A DNA stretch of 64,000 nucleotides from Budvicia aquatica DSM 5075 = ATCC 35567 (GCF_000427805.1 NZ_ATYS01000023.1:1131-65130); one strand, 5' to 3'. Counted from the stretch's first letter, positions 24,600 to 35,072 are shown. The notes: generated by a model not told the origin, from the sequence alone. Translations and numbers: made by a program.

Positions 24600-26006
24600 T
24601 CAGCGTAATTCTGATTGTGGGCCATAGCTAAGTAAATAATAGCGTTTCAAAACCTCATTAAAATAAGCATCAAACGCTTTTTGCTCTGCCAGCGTGATAT
24701 GCCTGCCATCTTTACTTTGGGCTTCTAGCTTGCGTAAACGTTCTTCCAGCGGCTCTGACTGTGCCATTACGGCTTTAATGTTTTTGACAACGGTTCTTAG
24801 CCGGGTAATGGTGATAAATTTATTCTGCCGCTGGGCCTCATCGAGCTCACCGAGCAGGGCATTTAAACCGCGTTCGGTATCATGGTAGCCATTAATGCCT
24901 GATAGTGGAAAAGAGGAGGGCTGTAACCATTCTCGCCATGCCTGTTCCAGTGGCTTTTGCTTATCTGAATCTGGCCAGATCTTCTGAGATGTGGCAACGA
25001 GGTGATTGCCATAATAATAGGGAGCCAGAGGAGATAGCTGCTTAAGGGTATCTAACTGCTTTTGGTAATTATCAAGTACCGGTGTTTCTAACAGCCGGAG
25101 CTGGTTTAGCGGTATGTTCTCGATGTTAGCAGGCAATGATTTGGCTGGTTGATTAATAAACCAACTCAGTTGAGGTTCTGTCAGCATCCTGCCGATCTGT
25201 AGCTGTTCCTGCTGTGTTTGGTGATAAAAATATCCCGCGATACCTAATACCAAACTTGCCGTAGTGATACCAAGGATAAAACTTGGCCATCGCTTCACTG
25301 TTGCGGGGGGAACTGCGCTAACATCAGACTTAGTGGTAGTAATCACTCTTGGTGGTTGGTTTTTTGGGGGTAATTGATGCAGTTTCGCTGGCTCAGCGGG
25401 TTGAGCGTTTTCATAGTGGCTATCTGCAACAAAGATCATCTGAGTCTTATCTTGTGGCAAGTTATCCGGAAGCTGAATGACAGCCGCTTTTTCTAATTCA
25501 TCTACTTTGGTTTGCACATAAAAATATAAATTATCAATACGTGGTGCTTTAGCCAGCTTGACCTGTTGCAATTTATCCGAAATAAGTTCCAGAGCTCCGC
25601 TGGCTCGTCTGAGTAAATTCAGATCTTCTATCTGGTACTCATACTGTCGAATAATTGAACCTACCCGGGTATTTAGCCAATCCAAAGCATCAACCCGTGA
25701 TGGTATCTGATCCGGCCACATGGTATTCCATTGGTAATATACCAACGCGGCAGCTAATTCGGTACCTTCAACAAACCCGGCAAGACCTGCTTGCTGAGTT
25801 CTGGCTAAAGTGAAATAGCATACGCTTAGTAAATCAATACCGTTTTTCTCAAACAGAGTAATAGCGTTTATCTCAATTAACGGCCAGTTAACTGCGGGCT
25901 GTAAGGGATGAGTTAGCTTATTGATCTCTGTTCTGACTGCTTCAAATTCATCATATGAACGCGGATCGCCTCCGACATGGATAAAACGATAATGACTGTT
26001 TTCCAC
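24600..26006 (-). CDS. tagA: TagA/VasL: ImpA_N plus VasL-domain T6SS protein
   Basis: Encodes 468 aa. An ImpA N-terminal domain (about 10-135, with DPRSYDEFEAVRTEINKLTHP and WPLIEINAITLFEKNGIDLLS) is followed by a Pro-rich linker, one membrane segment (about 240-260, FILGITTASLVLGIAGYFY) and a VasL-type C-terminal domain (PLSGINGYHDTERGLNALLGELDE). This is the layout of TagA, which in enteroaggregative E. coli stops and clamps the extending tail sheath at the opposite membrane. It matches vasL at the end of the V. cholerae cluster. It is the last core gene of the operon, 45 bases after tssM. Confidence 0.85.
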   Translation of the reverse strand: MENSHYRFIHVGGDPRSYDEFEAVRTEINKLTHPLQPAVNWPLIEINAITLFEKNGIDLLSVCYFTLARTQQAGLAGFVEGTELAAALVYYQWNTMWPDQIPSRVDALDWLNTRVGSIIRQYEYQIEDLNLLRRASGALELISDKLQQVKLAKAPRIDNLYFYVQTKVDELEKAAVIQLPDNLPQDKTQMIFVADSHYENAQPAEPAKLHQLPPKNQPPRVITTTKSDVSAVPPATVKRWPSFILGITTASLVLGIAGYFYHQTQQEQLQIGRMLTEPQLSWFINQPAKSLPANIENIPLNQLRLLETPVLDNYQKQLDTLKQLSPLAPYYYGNHLVATSQKIWPDSDKQKPLEQAWREWLQPSSFPLSGINGYHDTERGLNALLGELDEAQRQNKFITITRLRTVVKNIKAVMAQSEPLEERLRKLEAQSKDGRHITLAEQKAFDAYFNEVLKRYYLLSYGPQSELR

Positions 26007-26051
26007 AATTATTCCTTAATTCCCCGGCGATACAATGCGCCGGGGCTGCAA

Positions 26052-29000
26052 TTAGTAAAGTGTTTCAGATAAACGGAATTGGCTGAAAAGCCCTCCGGCA
26101 AACGGATTGTCTGCACTGTCGACATAGACTCTGTACACCATGTACCCGCCATCGACGGTATAGCGAACATCGAAAGTATTTTCGGTGATGTTTGACAGCT
26201 GTCCTGCATCTAATAATCTGAGCTGGGCCCATATACCGCTGCGTGAAATACCACGTTGCGTTAGGCTGGCACTGGACATTAAGGTGATACGGCTTTCAAC
26301 GTTATCACGCATGGTATTGGGCCAGATCATGCGAACTTTATTGCCACGGCCATGACTGTATTCCAGCAGTTGGCCGTCAAGATTGAGTACGCTGCGTCGT
26401 TTGTTGCCCGACATCTCTACGGGTTCAATAGCATATTGAATACCTAAGCCATTTTGCGGGTTGAAGAAAGTTCTGCGGATCTTCTCAATATTTTTTAACT
26501 GGTTTAGAACATCACTCCGGATCAGTGACTGATTATCAGCGCCCTGAAGCAGGTTGTTTTCAACAAATACTTTCAGGTTTTCCTGATAGAAGCTGTCAAC
26601 CGTTCCACCTGGTTTAAAGAAACGGTCAAATTCACTCAGAGGGACATCTTTCATCGATTCTTTGCTAAATGGGTAACGGCCAGCCAGATTAAGCTTATAT
26701 TCGCTCACTACCTTTTCGTTCCATTCAACTTCAAGGGATTGAATTGCCTCCCTCACCACGACATCCCATACTTGAGTGGCGAGCTCATTGAGCCAGCGAC
26801 CAAGCGGCTCAGGTAATGTTTTAGCTAACTGCTGGACCTCAAAAATAGGATCGCTACCGTTATTATTCAGACGTAGCTGAACGGCTTTAAGAGCAGCCTT
26901 ACCCGGAGACGGCGAATTCTGTATTGCTAACAGATATCGGTGTAGATCCCCGAGCTTTTGCGTCGCATTTTGAATGGCGCTTTCCTGATTATTGGTTTCA
27001 TCTAAAACCGACGTTTCTTTAGTAAACTCCCGGTGAATACGGTTGATCATCAGGCGGTCTTTAGCTGATACCGTCGCGGTAGCCAGCTCTTTTTCTGTCG
27101 GCGGATTCATTCCCTGAGTATTTTCTTGCAGTGCTATCAGCGCTTTTTTTAGCGGTTGCTCACCACCGATAACATTTTCCAGTGCAGAGATAGCCTCTGG
27201 TATATCAGAAAACTGTTTGATACTGAGATTAGCGACGGCACCATGCCAAGTACTGACATAATCACTGACATATAACTCACTGATCTGTCTTTTGATTTCA
27301 GCCCGATCGGCATCGCTATATTCAACGTTTTGCGTGATATTCAGCACCCAACTGTCCATGGAGGTTAATTCAATCAGATGGTCGTTTTGTTTCAGAAAAT
27401 AGTTGAGCAACCCTGAGTGAGTTAAGAATTTTGGTATATTCAATAGCTTTTCATTATTGGCTACGAATATCGTATCAAAGCTGCTGCCGATCTGTGTTTT
27501 TAAGTTGAGATCGTTTGGTAGTACATCGCTCGCTTTGATGCGTAAATTCTGATAGACCCGCTGGTAAATCGATAGCTTACTGAGCTCTTTCTGCGCTTCT
27601 TTTATCGGTGTCTTATAGGGTGAGAACGCCTCTAATGCGCCGGCATTGCCATTTTGGCGAGACTGGTACCACTGAACGTGATCCATCGCGTATCCAAGAT
27701 GATCATAGAGTTGGTCTTGTAGTGCTCGCTGCCCTTTAAACTCATTACTCCAGCGATTTTGCATGTAGCTTAAAACCAATGCATTGTTGCGGCCGGATTC
27801 ATCTTCAATCATACGGATAATACGTAGAATACCTAACTTCTGCTCACTCTCTTTAGGGGCGGCGTTCAGTTCGGTAAATAAGCCGTCCATGATGGCCGGC
27901 AGATATTTTTCTTGTAACAATCGCAGGTATGTTTTTTCGATATTAGGACCGATATTGTAGCCCTGATAAAGCCCAAAGTCGGCAATAAATCGGTTACGGT
28001 CATGGTAGTTTCCGTACGCAAACATAGCTTCACTTAATGGATTGAGTAACGGTAACTGCAAATTGCCGTACAAATCTTTGCCTGTGGACTGTTCGATCTC
28101 CATAAACGCTTTAGCCTGTTTTAGGACATCTTCGCCGGCACGATAGTTTTGAATATAGTAATACTGCCAACTGCCGATAAGGCATAGGGTAAGTAAGGCG
28201 GCGCCGCTACCAAATATCGTCATTCGGCGCCGGGCTAACCGGGTATAGTGTTCATTTTCACCGGCTAGATTTGGCTCAGAAAACAGCACTTGTGAAAATA
28301 GATTACGTGTAAAATATGGCACTGTTTGAGCAGTTTGCCAGGTCGGATAGGGCTGGCGGCTGAGTTGGTACTGTGCCGCTGCAGATTTGACGAATAGGTC
28401 ATCCATCTGGCCTTTTTGTGTGGATGACGTGAGGTAAAGCCCTCTAAGCAACAGGCTATTTTTGTCGATATTAAATAATAAAGACTCAATCAGATTTTTT
28501 GCAAACTCTTCCATTCCTACCATTTGGCGGCTGAAAGTAAAAAGCGAGCTACGTTGATGGCTGTCAACGTTATTCAGCATCATATCAGGCATTGCTGAAT
28601 TAATACGCTGTATCCAATTTTGCCAGAATCGGGCTAATTCAGCTTCCCAACTTTGTTCATCGTTAAGAGTGAACGTGACGCCTAAGATGGTATCGCGCTC
28701 TTCTTTGCTCAACGACTGGTAGATGGATTCAAAACCATAAAATAGATCGAGCTTGGTAAAAATTAGGTAGAGCGGCACTCGATTTTGACGGGTGTTCACA
28801 ATATCCGTAAGCCGTTGGTTCAAGGTGGCAATATAGGTTTCACGTTGTTGCTTGCTTGAAAGAATAAACTTATGAATATCAATCGTAAGAATAATTCCGT
28901 TCAGTGGTTGACGGGTGCGTTCCGTGGCCAACCACTCCAATAGAGAGGTCCACAGGCGGCTATAAAGTTTAGGTTTATCCTCAGGACTGTCATTTTGATT

Positions 29001-29576
29001 GATTAATTCACCGCGAACGTCAAAAATTGCAGCTCTGTCGCTTAATAAACACTCAAGATAGAGGTGTTCATCGGTGTCATCGGTTTCCTCTACCTCATAC
29101 AGACGGGTTAATTTGATGCTTTCGTTTAACAGCGTTGTTTTACCACTGCCTTTATCACCTAACATTAGATACCAAGGAACCTGATAAACAGCAGAGCGAG
29201 ACTGCTTAAAATGGCGTTGTAGCTTAATTAACCAATGTTGTAGATAGCGTTGCTGCAAGAGAACATGAGTGCTAACCGGATCTTTGATCTCTTCTTTAGT
29301 TTCTTGGCGAGCTTTTTCGTATTGGCGAATTTTTTGTACCATTAGCCAAACAACCCAAATACCCACGGTGAGCGCATAAACTGCGGTAATCAGTAAGCGT
29401 TTAGTGATGCTGGCAAACGGCGCGTAGTCTCCTATCTTCCATTCAGAACCCCATACCCATAGCCAAATTAGTGACAGTACGATGAATGCGGCAATCATTA
29501 AGGTGACTGACGATCTGACATTGGGTAACCGTGGCTTCACTAATCGAAATATTGGAAATTTTGCAGGCATTTTCAT
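26052..29576 (-). CDS. tssM: TssM (IcmF/VasK) membrane complex protein
   Basis: Encodes 1174 aa, usual for the family. There are two N-terminal membrane helices (about 24-43 and 62-80), a cytoplasmic NTPase-like domain with an intact Walker A motif (GDKGSGKTT, 140-148), and a third membrane helix near 450 (FGSGAALLTLCLIGSWQYYY). A long periplasmic part ends in the IcmF C-terminal domain (KVRMIWPNTMRDNVESRITL, then GIWAQLRLLDAG). With TssJ and TssL it forms the trans-envelope channel. It lies between tssA and tagA as in V. cholerae. Confidence 0.96.
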   Translation of the reverse strand: MKMPAKFPIFRLVKPRLPNVRSSVTLMIAAFIVLSLIWLWVWGSEWKIGDYAPFASITKRLLITAVYALTVGIWVVWLMVQKIRQYEKARQETKEEIKDPVSTHVLLQQRYLQHWLIKLQRHFKQSRSAVYQVPWYLMLGDKGSGKTTLLNESIKLTRLYEVEETDDTDEHLYLECLLSDRAAIFDVRGELINQNDSPEDKPKLYSRLWTSLLEWLATERTRQPLNGIILTIDIHKFILSSKQQRETYIATLNQRLTDIVNTRQNRVPLYLIFTKLDLFYGFESIYQSLSKEERDTILGVTFTLNDEQSWEAELARFWQNWIQRINSAMPDMMLNNVDSHQRSSLFTFSRQMVGMEEFAKNLIESLLFNIDKNSLLLRGLYLTSSTQKGQMDDLFVKSAAAQYQLSRQPYPTWQTAQTVPYFTRNLFSQVLFSEPNLAGENEHYTRLARRRMTIFGSGAALLTLCLIGSWQYYYIQNYRAGEDVLKQAKAFMEIEQSTGKDLYGNLQLPLLNPLSEAMFAYGNYHDRNRFIADFGLYQGYNIGPNIEKTYLRLLQEKYLPAIMDGLFTELNAAPKESEQKLGILRIIRMIEDESGRNNALVLSYMQNRWSNEFKGQRALQDQLYDHLGYAMDHVQWYQSRQNGNAGALEAFSPYKTPIKEAQKELSKLSIYQRVYQNLRIKASDVLPNDLNLKTQIGSSFDTIFVANNEKLLNIPKFLTHSGLLNYFLKQNDHLIELTSMDSWVLNITQNVEYSDADRAEIKRQISELYVSDYVSTWHGAVANLSIKQFSDIPEAISALENVIGGEQPLKKALIALQENTQGMNPPTEKELATATVSAKDRLMINRIHREFTKETSVLDETNNQESAIQNATQKLGDLHRYLLAIQNSPSPGKAALKAVQLRLNNNGSDPIFEVQQLAKTLPEPLGRWLNELATQVWDVVVREAIQSLEVEWNEKVVSEYKLNLAGRYPFSKESMKDVPLSEFDRFFKPGGTVDSFYQENLKVFVENNLLQGADNQSLIRSDVLNQLKNIEKIRRTFFNPQNGLGIQYAIEPVEMSGNKRRSVLNLDGQLLEYSHGRGNKVRMIWPNTMRDNVESRITLMSSASLTQRGISRSGIWAQLRLLDAGQLSNITENTFDVRYTVDGGYMVYRVYVDSADNPFAGGLFSQFRLSETLY

Positions 29577-29594
29577 TTTGGATTCCTATTCCGA

Positions 29595-30980
29595 TTAGCG
29601 AGAGGAGGCGGTCAATGCGCTAAGAGCGGCAAAGAAAGATGGCTCCCACTGCTCAATTGACAGATGTTTGCTGCCGTTGAGCAGGCTTTGAGCCTGCTGA
29701 GCCGCGAGTACGCCAAACCCAGCTTTAGATAACAGTTGGGCACTGAGTTTTTGTTGATGATATTGTTGGCGCATTTCTTGTCCAGGAGGTTGGGTATTGA
29801 GCTTTCTTAAGGCCTCTTCGTATCCCTGTGTCTTAAGGCATTCAAAGAGTTCGGCATCGGTATCAGAGGTTTGGTTTAAAGCCTCTGACTCGTTTTGCCG
29901 TAGCCACATTTCCATTTCTGTGGTAACTAAGCGTGATTTGTCGTTAAAGCACAGTGCGCTTATTGCCGGTAATTGAACAATAAATTGCTGAAGTGATAAT
30001 TTAATCGCGTCCGCCGTAGCAGAAAAGCCGAGTCGGGTAGCAAATTGCGCTGAAATATAATGCCCTTCAAGCCACCACGGCATTACCGTCAGGCTATTCT
30101 CAAGCTTGAGCCATTGTTCGTGGGTCGGTTTTGCCAGTGATTTGTACTCAGCCACTCTGTCGGCATTTTGTGGCGGTAACTCGGTAATACCGTTACGGTT
30201 AATGGGTTCAGAAAGCGTGCTGAAAATAGCATGGCGACGAAGTTGAAAGGCAATAGGTTCTCCGGGCGAGCGTTCAAACAGAATTTCTGAAACTTTAATA
30301 AGCGTTCGTTTCCAGTCCTGATCGGTGTGCTGATTGATATTTACCTGAGGCATCACGGGGCTTGTTACGTTGGATAACTGGGCCTCAGTCAGTATGCTAT
30401 TACTGTCTGGTATTGACTGATCTATGGCAGGCAGGGTGTCAGCGGTAATGTTTTCCGTGGCTATTAACGCATAGCCTTGGATCGTTTGGTTAAAGTCGTC
30501 ATCTATAGGCAGATGATTGACTGTGAAGTAGTTGTATATTCGCTGTAGTTGCAACGACGCAATCTCACGTTCAATCACCGTAGATTCTGAAATAAAAAGA
30601 GGTTTAGCCTGTAAGAACCGCTGAATAATTTGTTTAAATAAGCGTAATTTTAATTTCTGTGGCGGTGCGCTACTAACCCAGTATTTTTCAATATAATCTG
30701 CGAGTAGAGAAAAGGCTAAAGCAATATCATGTGGTTTTTTTCCATGCTGGAGGGTGCGTAACAAATGAGTTACGACGCGCATATCTTTTGTCTTTTCTAA
30801 CAAAAGGATCGCGTGTTCCTGAATTTTTCCAATATCGACATTGCCGTGGCCAATGGTACCCAACTCAGCAATCCTGGCATCAATATATTCCCAGTCAGAG
30901 TCGCCATCTTTAGCGGCACAGGTGACATCATCAACGTCACTCAGTATTGCTTTTCGCAAATGATGATTTTTAAATTCCAT
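29595..30980 (-). CDS. tssA: TssA (VasJ) T6SS cap/assembly protein
   Basis: Encodes 461 aa. The N-terminal third is helical and carries the HVVTHLLRTLQ-type stretch of ImpA_N-like proteins (VTHLLRTLQHGKKPHDIALAFSLLADYIEKYW). The C-terminal half is the VasJ-type domain (WLKLENSLTVMPWWLEGHYISAQFATRLGF, then LPAISALCFND). There is no membrane segment. TssA recruits the baseplate and caps the growing tail. This long form with a VasJ domain matches the V. cholerae type. It stands directly before tssM (18 bases). Confidence 0.85.
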   Translation of the reverse strand: MEFKNHHLRKAILSDVDDVTCAAKDGDSDWEYIDARIAELGTIGHGNVDIGKIQEHAILLLEKTKDMRVVTHLLRTLQHGKKPHDIALAFSLLADYIEKYWVSSAPPQKLKLRLFKQIIQRFLQAKPLFISESTVIEREIASLQLQRIYNYFTVNHLPIDDDFNQTIQGYALIATENITADTLPAIDQSIPDSNSILTEAQLSNVTSPVMPQVNINQHTDQDWKRTLIKVSEILFERSPGEPIAFQLRRHAIFSTLSEPINRNGITELPPQNADRVAEYKSLAKPTHEQWLKLENSLTVMPWWLEGHYISAQFATRLGFSATADAIKLSLQQFIVQLPAISALCFNDKSRLVTTEMEMWLRQNESEALNQTSDTDAELFECLKTQGYEEALRKLNTQPPGQEMRQQYHQQKLSAQLLSKAGFGVLAAQQAQSLLNGSKHLSIEQWEPSFFAALSALTASSR

Positions 30981-30995
30981 TCACATCCTGCCATA

Positions 30996-31658
30996 TTACC
31001 AATGACAAGCCGATCGCAGAGGCGCGATAGCTTGGGGTAAAGTCGATAAATTAAAGACCAGTCCGTCCAAAACCGGATCGTCAGATTCTAACGTTAGCTT
31101 TTCTGCATTAATAAGTTGTTGAATCTCTTGTATGCCCGGTAAGCCTCGGCTGCCTTCAAAGACATAACCATTATCACGAATAAACCACTGTGTTTTGATG
31201 GCACCGTGGTTAGTTTTTAGCGTTATGTTGTTGCTACCAGAGCGGATAGGGTCAACCAATATCACTTGTATCCGAGTGATGTTGTCGACACAGCTAAATA
31301 ACAAGATCGGACGAGGAGGTTGGCGACCAAGTGCGGGTGTCGTTATCAATACCTTTGGATTATCACCACCGCTGTTGCTGGATAAAAACGCTGTTTCATT
31401 GGTGCTGGTGCGATTTTTTTCCAGCTCATAGGCCCAATCCCATGCTGGTACGTGCTTAATGCTGGTTGCTGTAGTCTGTTGAACGAGCACTTCCGGACGA
31501 AGAATTTGGTCATAACAATCAAGGCGACCAAAAGCTGAAGGGTCGTTTGCACACTCAGTCAATAACTTGAGTTTGGCGGCATCATCAGGTGCCGCTAATG
31601 CCAAACTTCCCCACAGGCTCATTAGTATAATGATCAAACTACCCGATGTGATTTTCAT
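30996..31658 (-). CDS. tagO: TagO/VasI T6SS-associated periplasmic protein
   Basis: Encodes 220 aa with a cleavable signal peptide (LIIILMSLWGSLALA, cleavage near residue 23). The mature protein has the VasI layout: a Cys-containing start (LTECANDPSAFGRLDCYDQIL), the W-DWAYELEKNRTS segment, then RPILLFSCVDNITRIQVIL and QWFIRDNGYVFEGSRGLPGIQEI. Its exact role is unknown. In V. cholerae vasI lies between vasH and vasJ. Here vasH is missing, and tagO follows clpV by 29 bases. Confidence 0.88.
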   Translation of the reverse strand: MKITSGSLIIILMSLWGSLALAAPDDAAKLKLLTECANDPSAFGRLDCYDQILRPEVLVQQTTATSIKHVPAWDWAYELEKNRTSTNETAFLSSNSGGDNPKVLITTPALGRQPPRPILLFSCVDNITRIQVILVDPIRSGSNNITLKTNHGAIKTQWFIRDNGYVFEGSRGLPGIQEIQQLINAEKLTLESDDPVLDGLVFNLSTLPQAIAPLRSACHW

Positions 31659-31687
31659 CCGTATAGTTCCTTCTTAATCACCATGAA

Positions 31688-34333
31688 TTACTCTACCTCG
31701 GCAATAAATTGGTTATTTACAACGGTGAAATTGATGGTGGAAATAGGTTCACCGGCAGATAGTTTATTGAGCAGAAGCAGCGATACCGGGGGTAAGAGTG
31801 CTCCATCAATGATTGATTCCAGCATACGGGCACCGTTTTCAGTACGCGTTGAACGGGATAAAATTTCATTGGCTACATCGTCAGCGAAAACTACTTCGGC
31901 GCTGAAGCGTTGGCGCAATACTTTATCCAGACGCAATAACTTATCGGTGATAATAGATTTCAAGGTATCCGAAGACAGAGGTAAGTAAGGGATGACTTCC
32001 ATTCTGGCTAAAAGGGCGGGCTTAAAGAAGTCAGCCAGTTCTTGATACAGATGATCAATAATGGTGTTCGGCGAATCGGCGTAGTCTACGATGGTCTGAT
32101 AACCGAGGTTGGATGTTAAAAAGAATACGATATTCTTACAGTCGATTATGCGACCTTCACCATCAGCAAGTTCACCTTTATCGAATGCTTGATAGAACAG
32201 GTTAAGCACATCCGGATGCGCTTTTTCAACCTCATCAAGTAATACAACAGAGTAAGGTTTCTGGCGAATAGCTTCGGTTAACACCCCGCCTTCACCGTAG
32301 CCAATATAGCCCGGTGGCGAGCCTATTAAGCGAGAGACGGTATGCTTCTCCTGAAATTCAGACATATTAATCGTGGTCAAGTACTGGCGGCCACCAAACA
32401 GCAGGTCTGCAATTTGTAACACGGTTTCTGTCTTACCCACCCCTGAAGGGCCCACAAGCAGAAATGCACCCAGCGGACGGCCAGGTCTGCGAAGATCTGC
32501 CCTTGAAGTTAACAGATGCCGATGTAAGTGCGCTATCGCGAGATCTTGGCCTTTAATTGATTTATTCAGATAAGTTGGAAGCTGAGTTACTACTTTCAGC
32601 TCATCCTGCGATATCTGATTTAAGGGGACGCCAGTCCATTCAGCAATTACGCTGGCGATCTGGGTTTTGTTTACATGCGGTGATACCAGAATATCCTGTT
32701 TCTGTAACGCGCTTAATTCATCGGTTAATAGTGTGAGCTTAGCCAGTATTACGGGCTGTCCATTGACCTGTTCAGGTAAGACAAGCGGATTTTCGGTAGT
32801 CGCAACTGAATGCTGAGCATCAGTTTGCGTTAATAGTTCGGAACGCAGGGCGATGATTTGGTGTACCAATGCTTGCTGCTGCTGCCATTGAGTATCAATT
32901 TGCGCTAATTCTGATTGAGCATCACCTTGCATAGTCTCCAGAGTGGCTAATCTTTCTGAGAAGTCATTGAGTCCCAGACGATGCTCCCGTTCGAGCAGGA
33001 TTGATTCTGCCTGTAACTGATGGAGTTTGTTTTTTAAGGCCGAAATCTGACGAGGTGGCGAGGTTAAGTTAATGGCTACCCGAGCGCAGGCGGTATCCAG
33101 AACGTCGATGGCTTTATCCGGTAGTTGGCGGCCAGATAAATAGCGGTCACTGAGCAATGCCGCCGCCTGAAGTGCATCATCATCGATCAGAACATTATGT
33201 GATTTCTCATAAATATGGCGTAGGCCACGCATGATGATGATAGCTTCTCGCGCATTAGGTTCATTAACTTTGACTAACTGAAAGCGTCGGGATAAGGCGG
33301 CATCTTTTTCAAAGTATTTTTTGTATTCACTCCAGGTCGTTGCCGCAATAGTTTTAAGCTCCCCTCTGGCAAGCGCTGGCTTAAGCAGATTAGAAATATC
33401 AAGGCCACCCGCATTATTTCCTGCACCGATTACGGTATGCGCTTCATCAATAAATAGAATAATGGGGGTAGGCGACTCCATAACCTCAGCCATCACGCCT
33501 TTAAAGCGTTTCTCAAACTCTCCTTTGACAGATGCCCCAGCCTGTAAAGCCCCCAAGTCAAGATTCATCAGTTCAGTACCTCGTAATTTATCGGGAACCT
33601 CACCGTTAATAATCCGCAGTGCCAATCCCTCAATGAGGGCGCTTTTACCGACACCTGCCTCACCAACGACAATCGGATTATTTTTACGACGACGACAGAG
33701 AATGTCGATCATCAGATCAATTTCCTCATCTCGACAAAGCACCGGATCCAGTTTTCCGTTTCTGGCTTGAGCCGTAATATTCGTGGCATAACGGTTCAGT
33801 AGAGATGAATCAGTACTGGTTGGGTATTTACTATTTTCTAAGTCTTCGGATGCGCTTTCATTTTCAGCTGAACCTTGGGTCCAGATGGTGAACTGATTTT
33901 TGACCAGTTCAACGTTGATGACCTGCAACTGCTTAGCAATCTCTGCCGACAGATAGCGAGCCGGGTTGTCCAAAAGAGCCAAGAGCAGAGCGCCGGTTCG
34001 AATACTTGATTGATTAAGTTCCGCCGTTGCGAGTAAAAGTGCATCTTTGAACCACTCAATCAACAGGGGGGAGAATGCGGGGGTATCATCGCGTTTACCT
34101 TGCTGATAAGCACAATTTTCAAGACTGTTTTTTATTGCGTCGTAGCTCAGATTAGCCTTGTCGAAAATAACTCGCATATCGCATAACGGGGTATTCAGAC
34201 ATTCAAGTAAATAATGGGCAACGGTAATTTCGGACTCTTGTTGACCAACACAAGTGGATGCCGTGGTTTCTAAAATTTGTTTACTGATAGGGTTAAACCG
34301 GGCAACCAGTTTAGGGATGTCTATTCTGATCAT
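31688..34333 (-). CDS. tssH: ClpV sheath-disassembly ATPase (TssH)
   Basis: Encodes 881 aa. A Clp-N domain (about 10-150) binds contracted sheath. The first AAA+ module has Walker A GEAGVGKSALIEG and Walker B ILFIDEAHT. A coiled middle domain follows (about 405-520). The second module has Walker A GPSGVGKTETV, Walker B VVLLDEVEKAHPD and the LTSNLG sensor. It unfolds TssC to recycle the contracted sheath. AAGGACTTTAAG stands before the ATG. It follows tssL by 13 bases. Confidence 0.97.
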   Translation of the reverse strand: MIRIDIPKLVARFNPISKQILETTASTCVGQQESEITVAHYLLECLNTPLCDMRVIFDKANLSYDAIKNSLENCAYQQGKRDDTPAFSPLLIEWFKDALLLATAELNQSSIRTGALLLALLDNPARYLSAEIAKQLQVINVELVKNQFTIWTQGSAENESASEDLENSKYPTSTDSSLLNRYATNITAQARNGKLDPVLCRDEEIDLMIDILCRRRKNNPIVVGEAGVGKSALIEGLALRIINGEVPDKLRGTELMNLDLGALQAGASVKGEFEKRFKGVMAEVMESPTPIILFIDEAHTVIGAGNNAGGLDISNLLKPALARGELKTIAATTWSEYKKYFEKDAALSRRFQLVKVNEPNAREAIIIMRGLRHIYEKSHNVLIDDDALQAAALLSDRYLSGRQLPDKAIDVLDTACARVAINLTSPPRQISALKNKLHQLQAESILLEREHRLGLNDFSERLATLETMQGDAQSELAQIDTQWQQQQALVHQIIALRSELLTQTDAQHSVATTENPLVLPEQVNGQPVILAKLTLLTDELSALQKQDILVSPHVNKTQIASVIAEWTGVPLNQISQDELKVVTQLPTYLNKSIKGQDLAIAHLHRHLLTSRADLRRPGRPLGAFLLVGPSGVGKTETVLQIADLLFGGRQYLTTINMSEFQEKHTVSRLIGSPPGYIGYGEGGVLTEAIRQKPYSVVLLDEVEKAHPDVLNLFYQAFDKGELADGEGRIIDCKNIVFFLTSNLGYQTIVDYADSPNTIIDHLYQELADFFKPALLARMEVIPYLPLSSDTLKSIITDKLLRLDKVLRQRFSAEVVFADDVANEILSRSTRTENGARMLESIIDGALLPPVSLLLLNKLSAGEPISTINFTVVNNQFIAEVE

Positions 34334-34346
34334 CTTAAAGTCCTTA

Positions 34347-35072
34347 TTAGTGCAATAACTTGTTCAGTTGCGCAAGAATGTCCATGCTTTGGCTGTGCAG
34401 CTTAAATTGATAAAACACGTATACCACGCATAGGCCAGCAGCCAACCAGACAGACATACGCTTAATGGAAAGGCGATTACTAAGAGAGTATTTACTTGTA
34501 TTTGCCCTGCCTTGATGAAGTAAGGTTCCGCCGGCATCACTATCTTCTTTTAAAGCTATTATCTGATCATGCAAACGACGGAAAATTCGGTTAAATTCTT
34601 CACTGTTTCCTTCAATCACTTTGTAACGACCGCGAAATCCTAAACAGAAACAGATGTAAATGAATTCCAGTAAGTCTTTATATCTTTTTGGTTCAGCTTG
34701 AAGGCGCTCCAATAATAAATAAGCGCGTTCTCCTCCCCAGGCTTCATTATGAAATTTAACTAATAGAGATTGGTTGCCCCACGTATTTTGATTATCCCAA
34801 GGGTGTTGCATGGCAACTTCATCAATAAAAGTACAAAGAATGTAGCGGAATGAGACTATTTGACTATTTTCATACCCTTGGGATTGTAATATTTGCTCAA
34901 TCGCCCCCATATCGTTGACGACTTGGCGGTATAGAGATTCTGCATTATCAAGATGAGTAATATCTCGAAGTCGTTGCACCATACCTAATAGCGGAGTGGC
35001 AGCATCAATCATAGGATTTACACTATTTCCTCGCAGGGTAAAGGCATGCTGATTCATATTTTTATTCGTCAT
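34347..35072 (-). CDS. tssL: TssL (DotU/VasF) inner-membrane protein
   Basis: The ATG at 35072 gives 241 aa and overlaps the tssK stop as TAATG, with AGGGG upstream. A longer frame starts at a TTG (35093) inside tssK and is less likely. The DotU domain is clear: NPMIDAATPLLGMVQRL, then FIDEVAMQHPW-DNQNTWG, then FIYICFCLGFRGRYKV. A single C-terminal membrane helix (MSVWLAAGLCVVYVFYQF) anchors it. There is no peptidoglycan-binding OmpA-like extension, so another protein may anchor the complex to the wall. It forms the membrane complex with TssM and TssJ and contacts TssK. Confidence 0.95.
   Translation of the reverse strand: MTNKNMNQHAFTLRGNSVNPMIDAATPLLGMVQRLRDITHLDNAESLYRQVVNDMGAIEQILQSQGYENSQIVSFRYILCTFIDEVAMQHPWDNQNTWGNQSLLVKFHNEAWGGERAYLLLERLQAEPKRYKDLLEFIYICFCLGFRGRYKVIEGNSEEFNRIFRRLHDQIIALKEDSDAGGTLLHQGRANTSKYSLSNRLSIKRMSVWLAAGLCVVYVFYQFKLHSQSMDILAQLNKLLH

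Noticed and set aside
33321-33770. 149-codon plus-strand frame inside clpV
   Set aside because: It is antisense to the conserved first AAA+ domain of ClpV and has no independent support.
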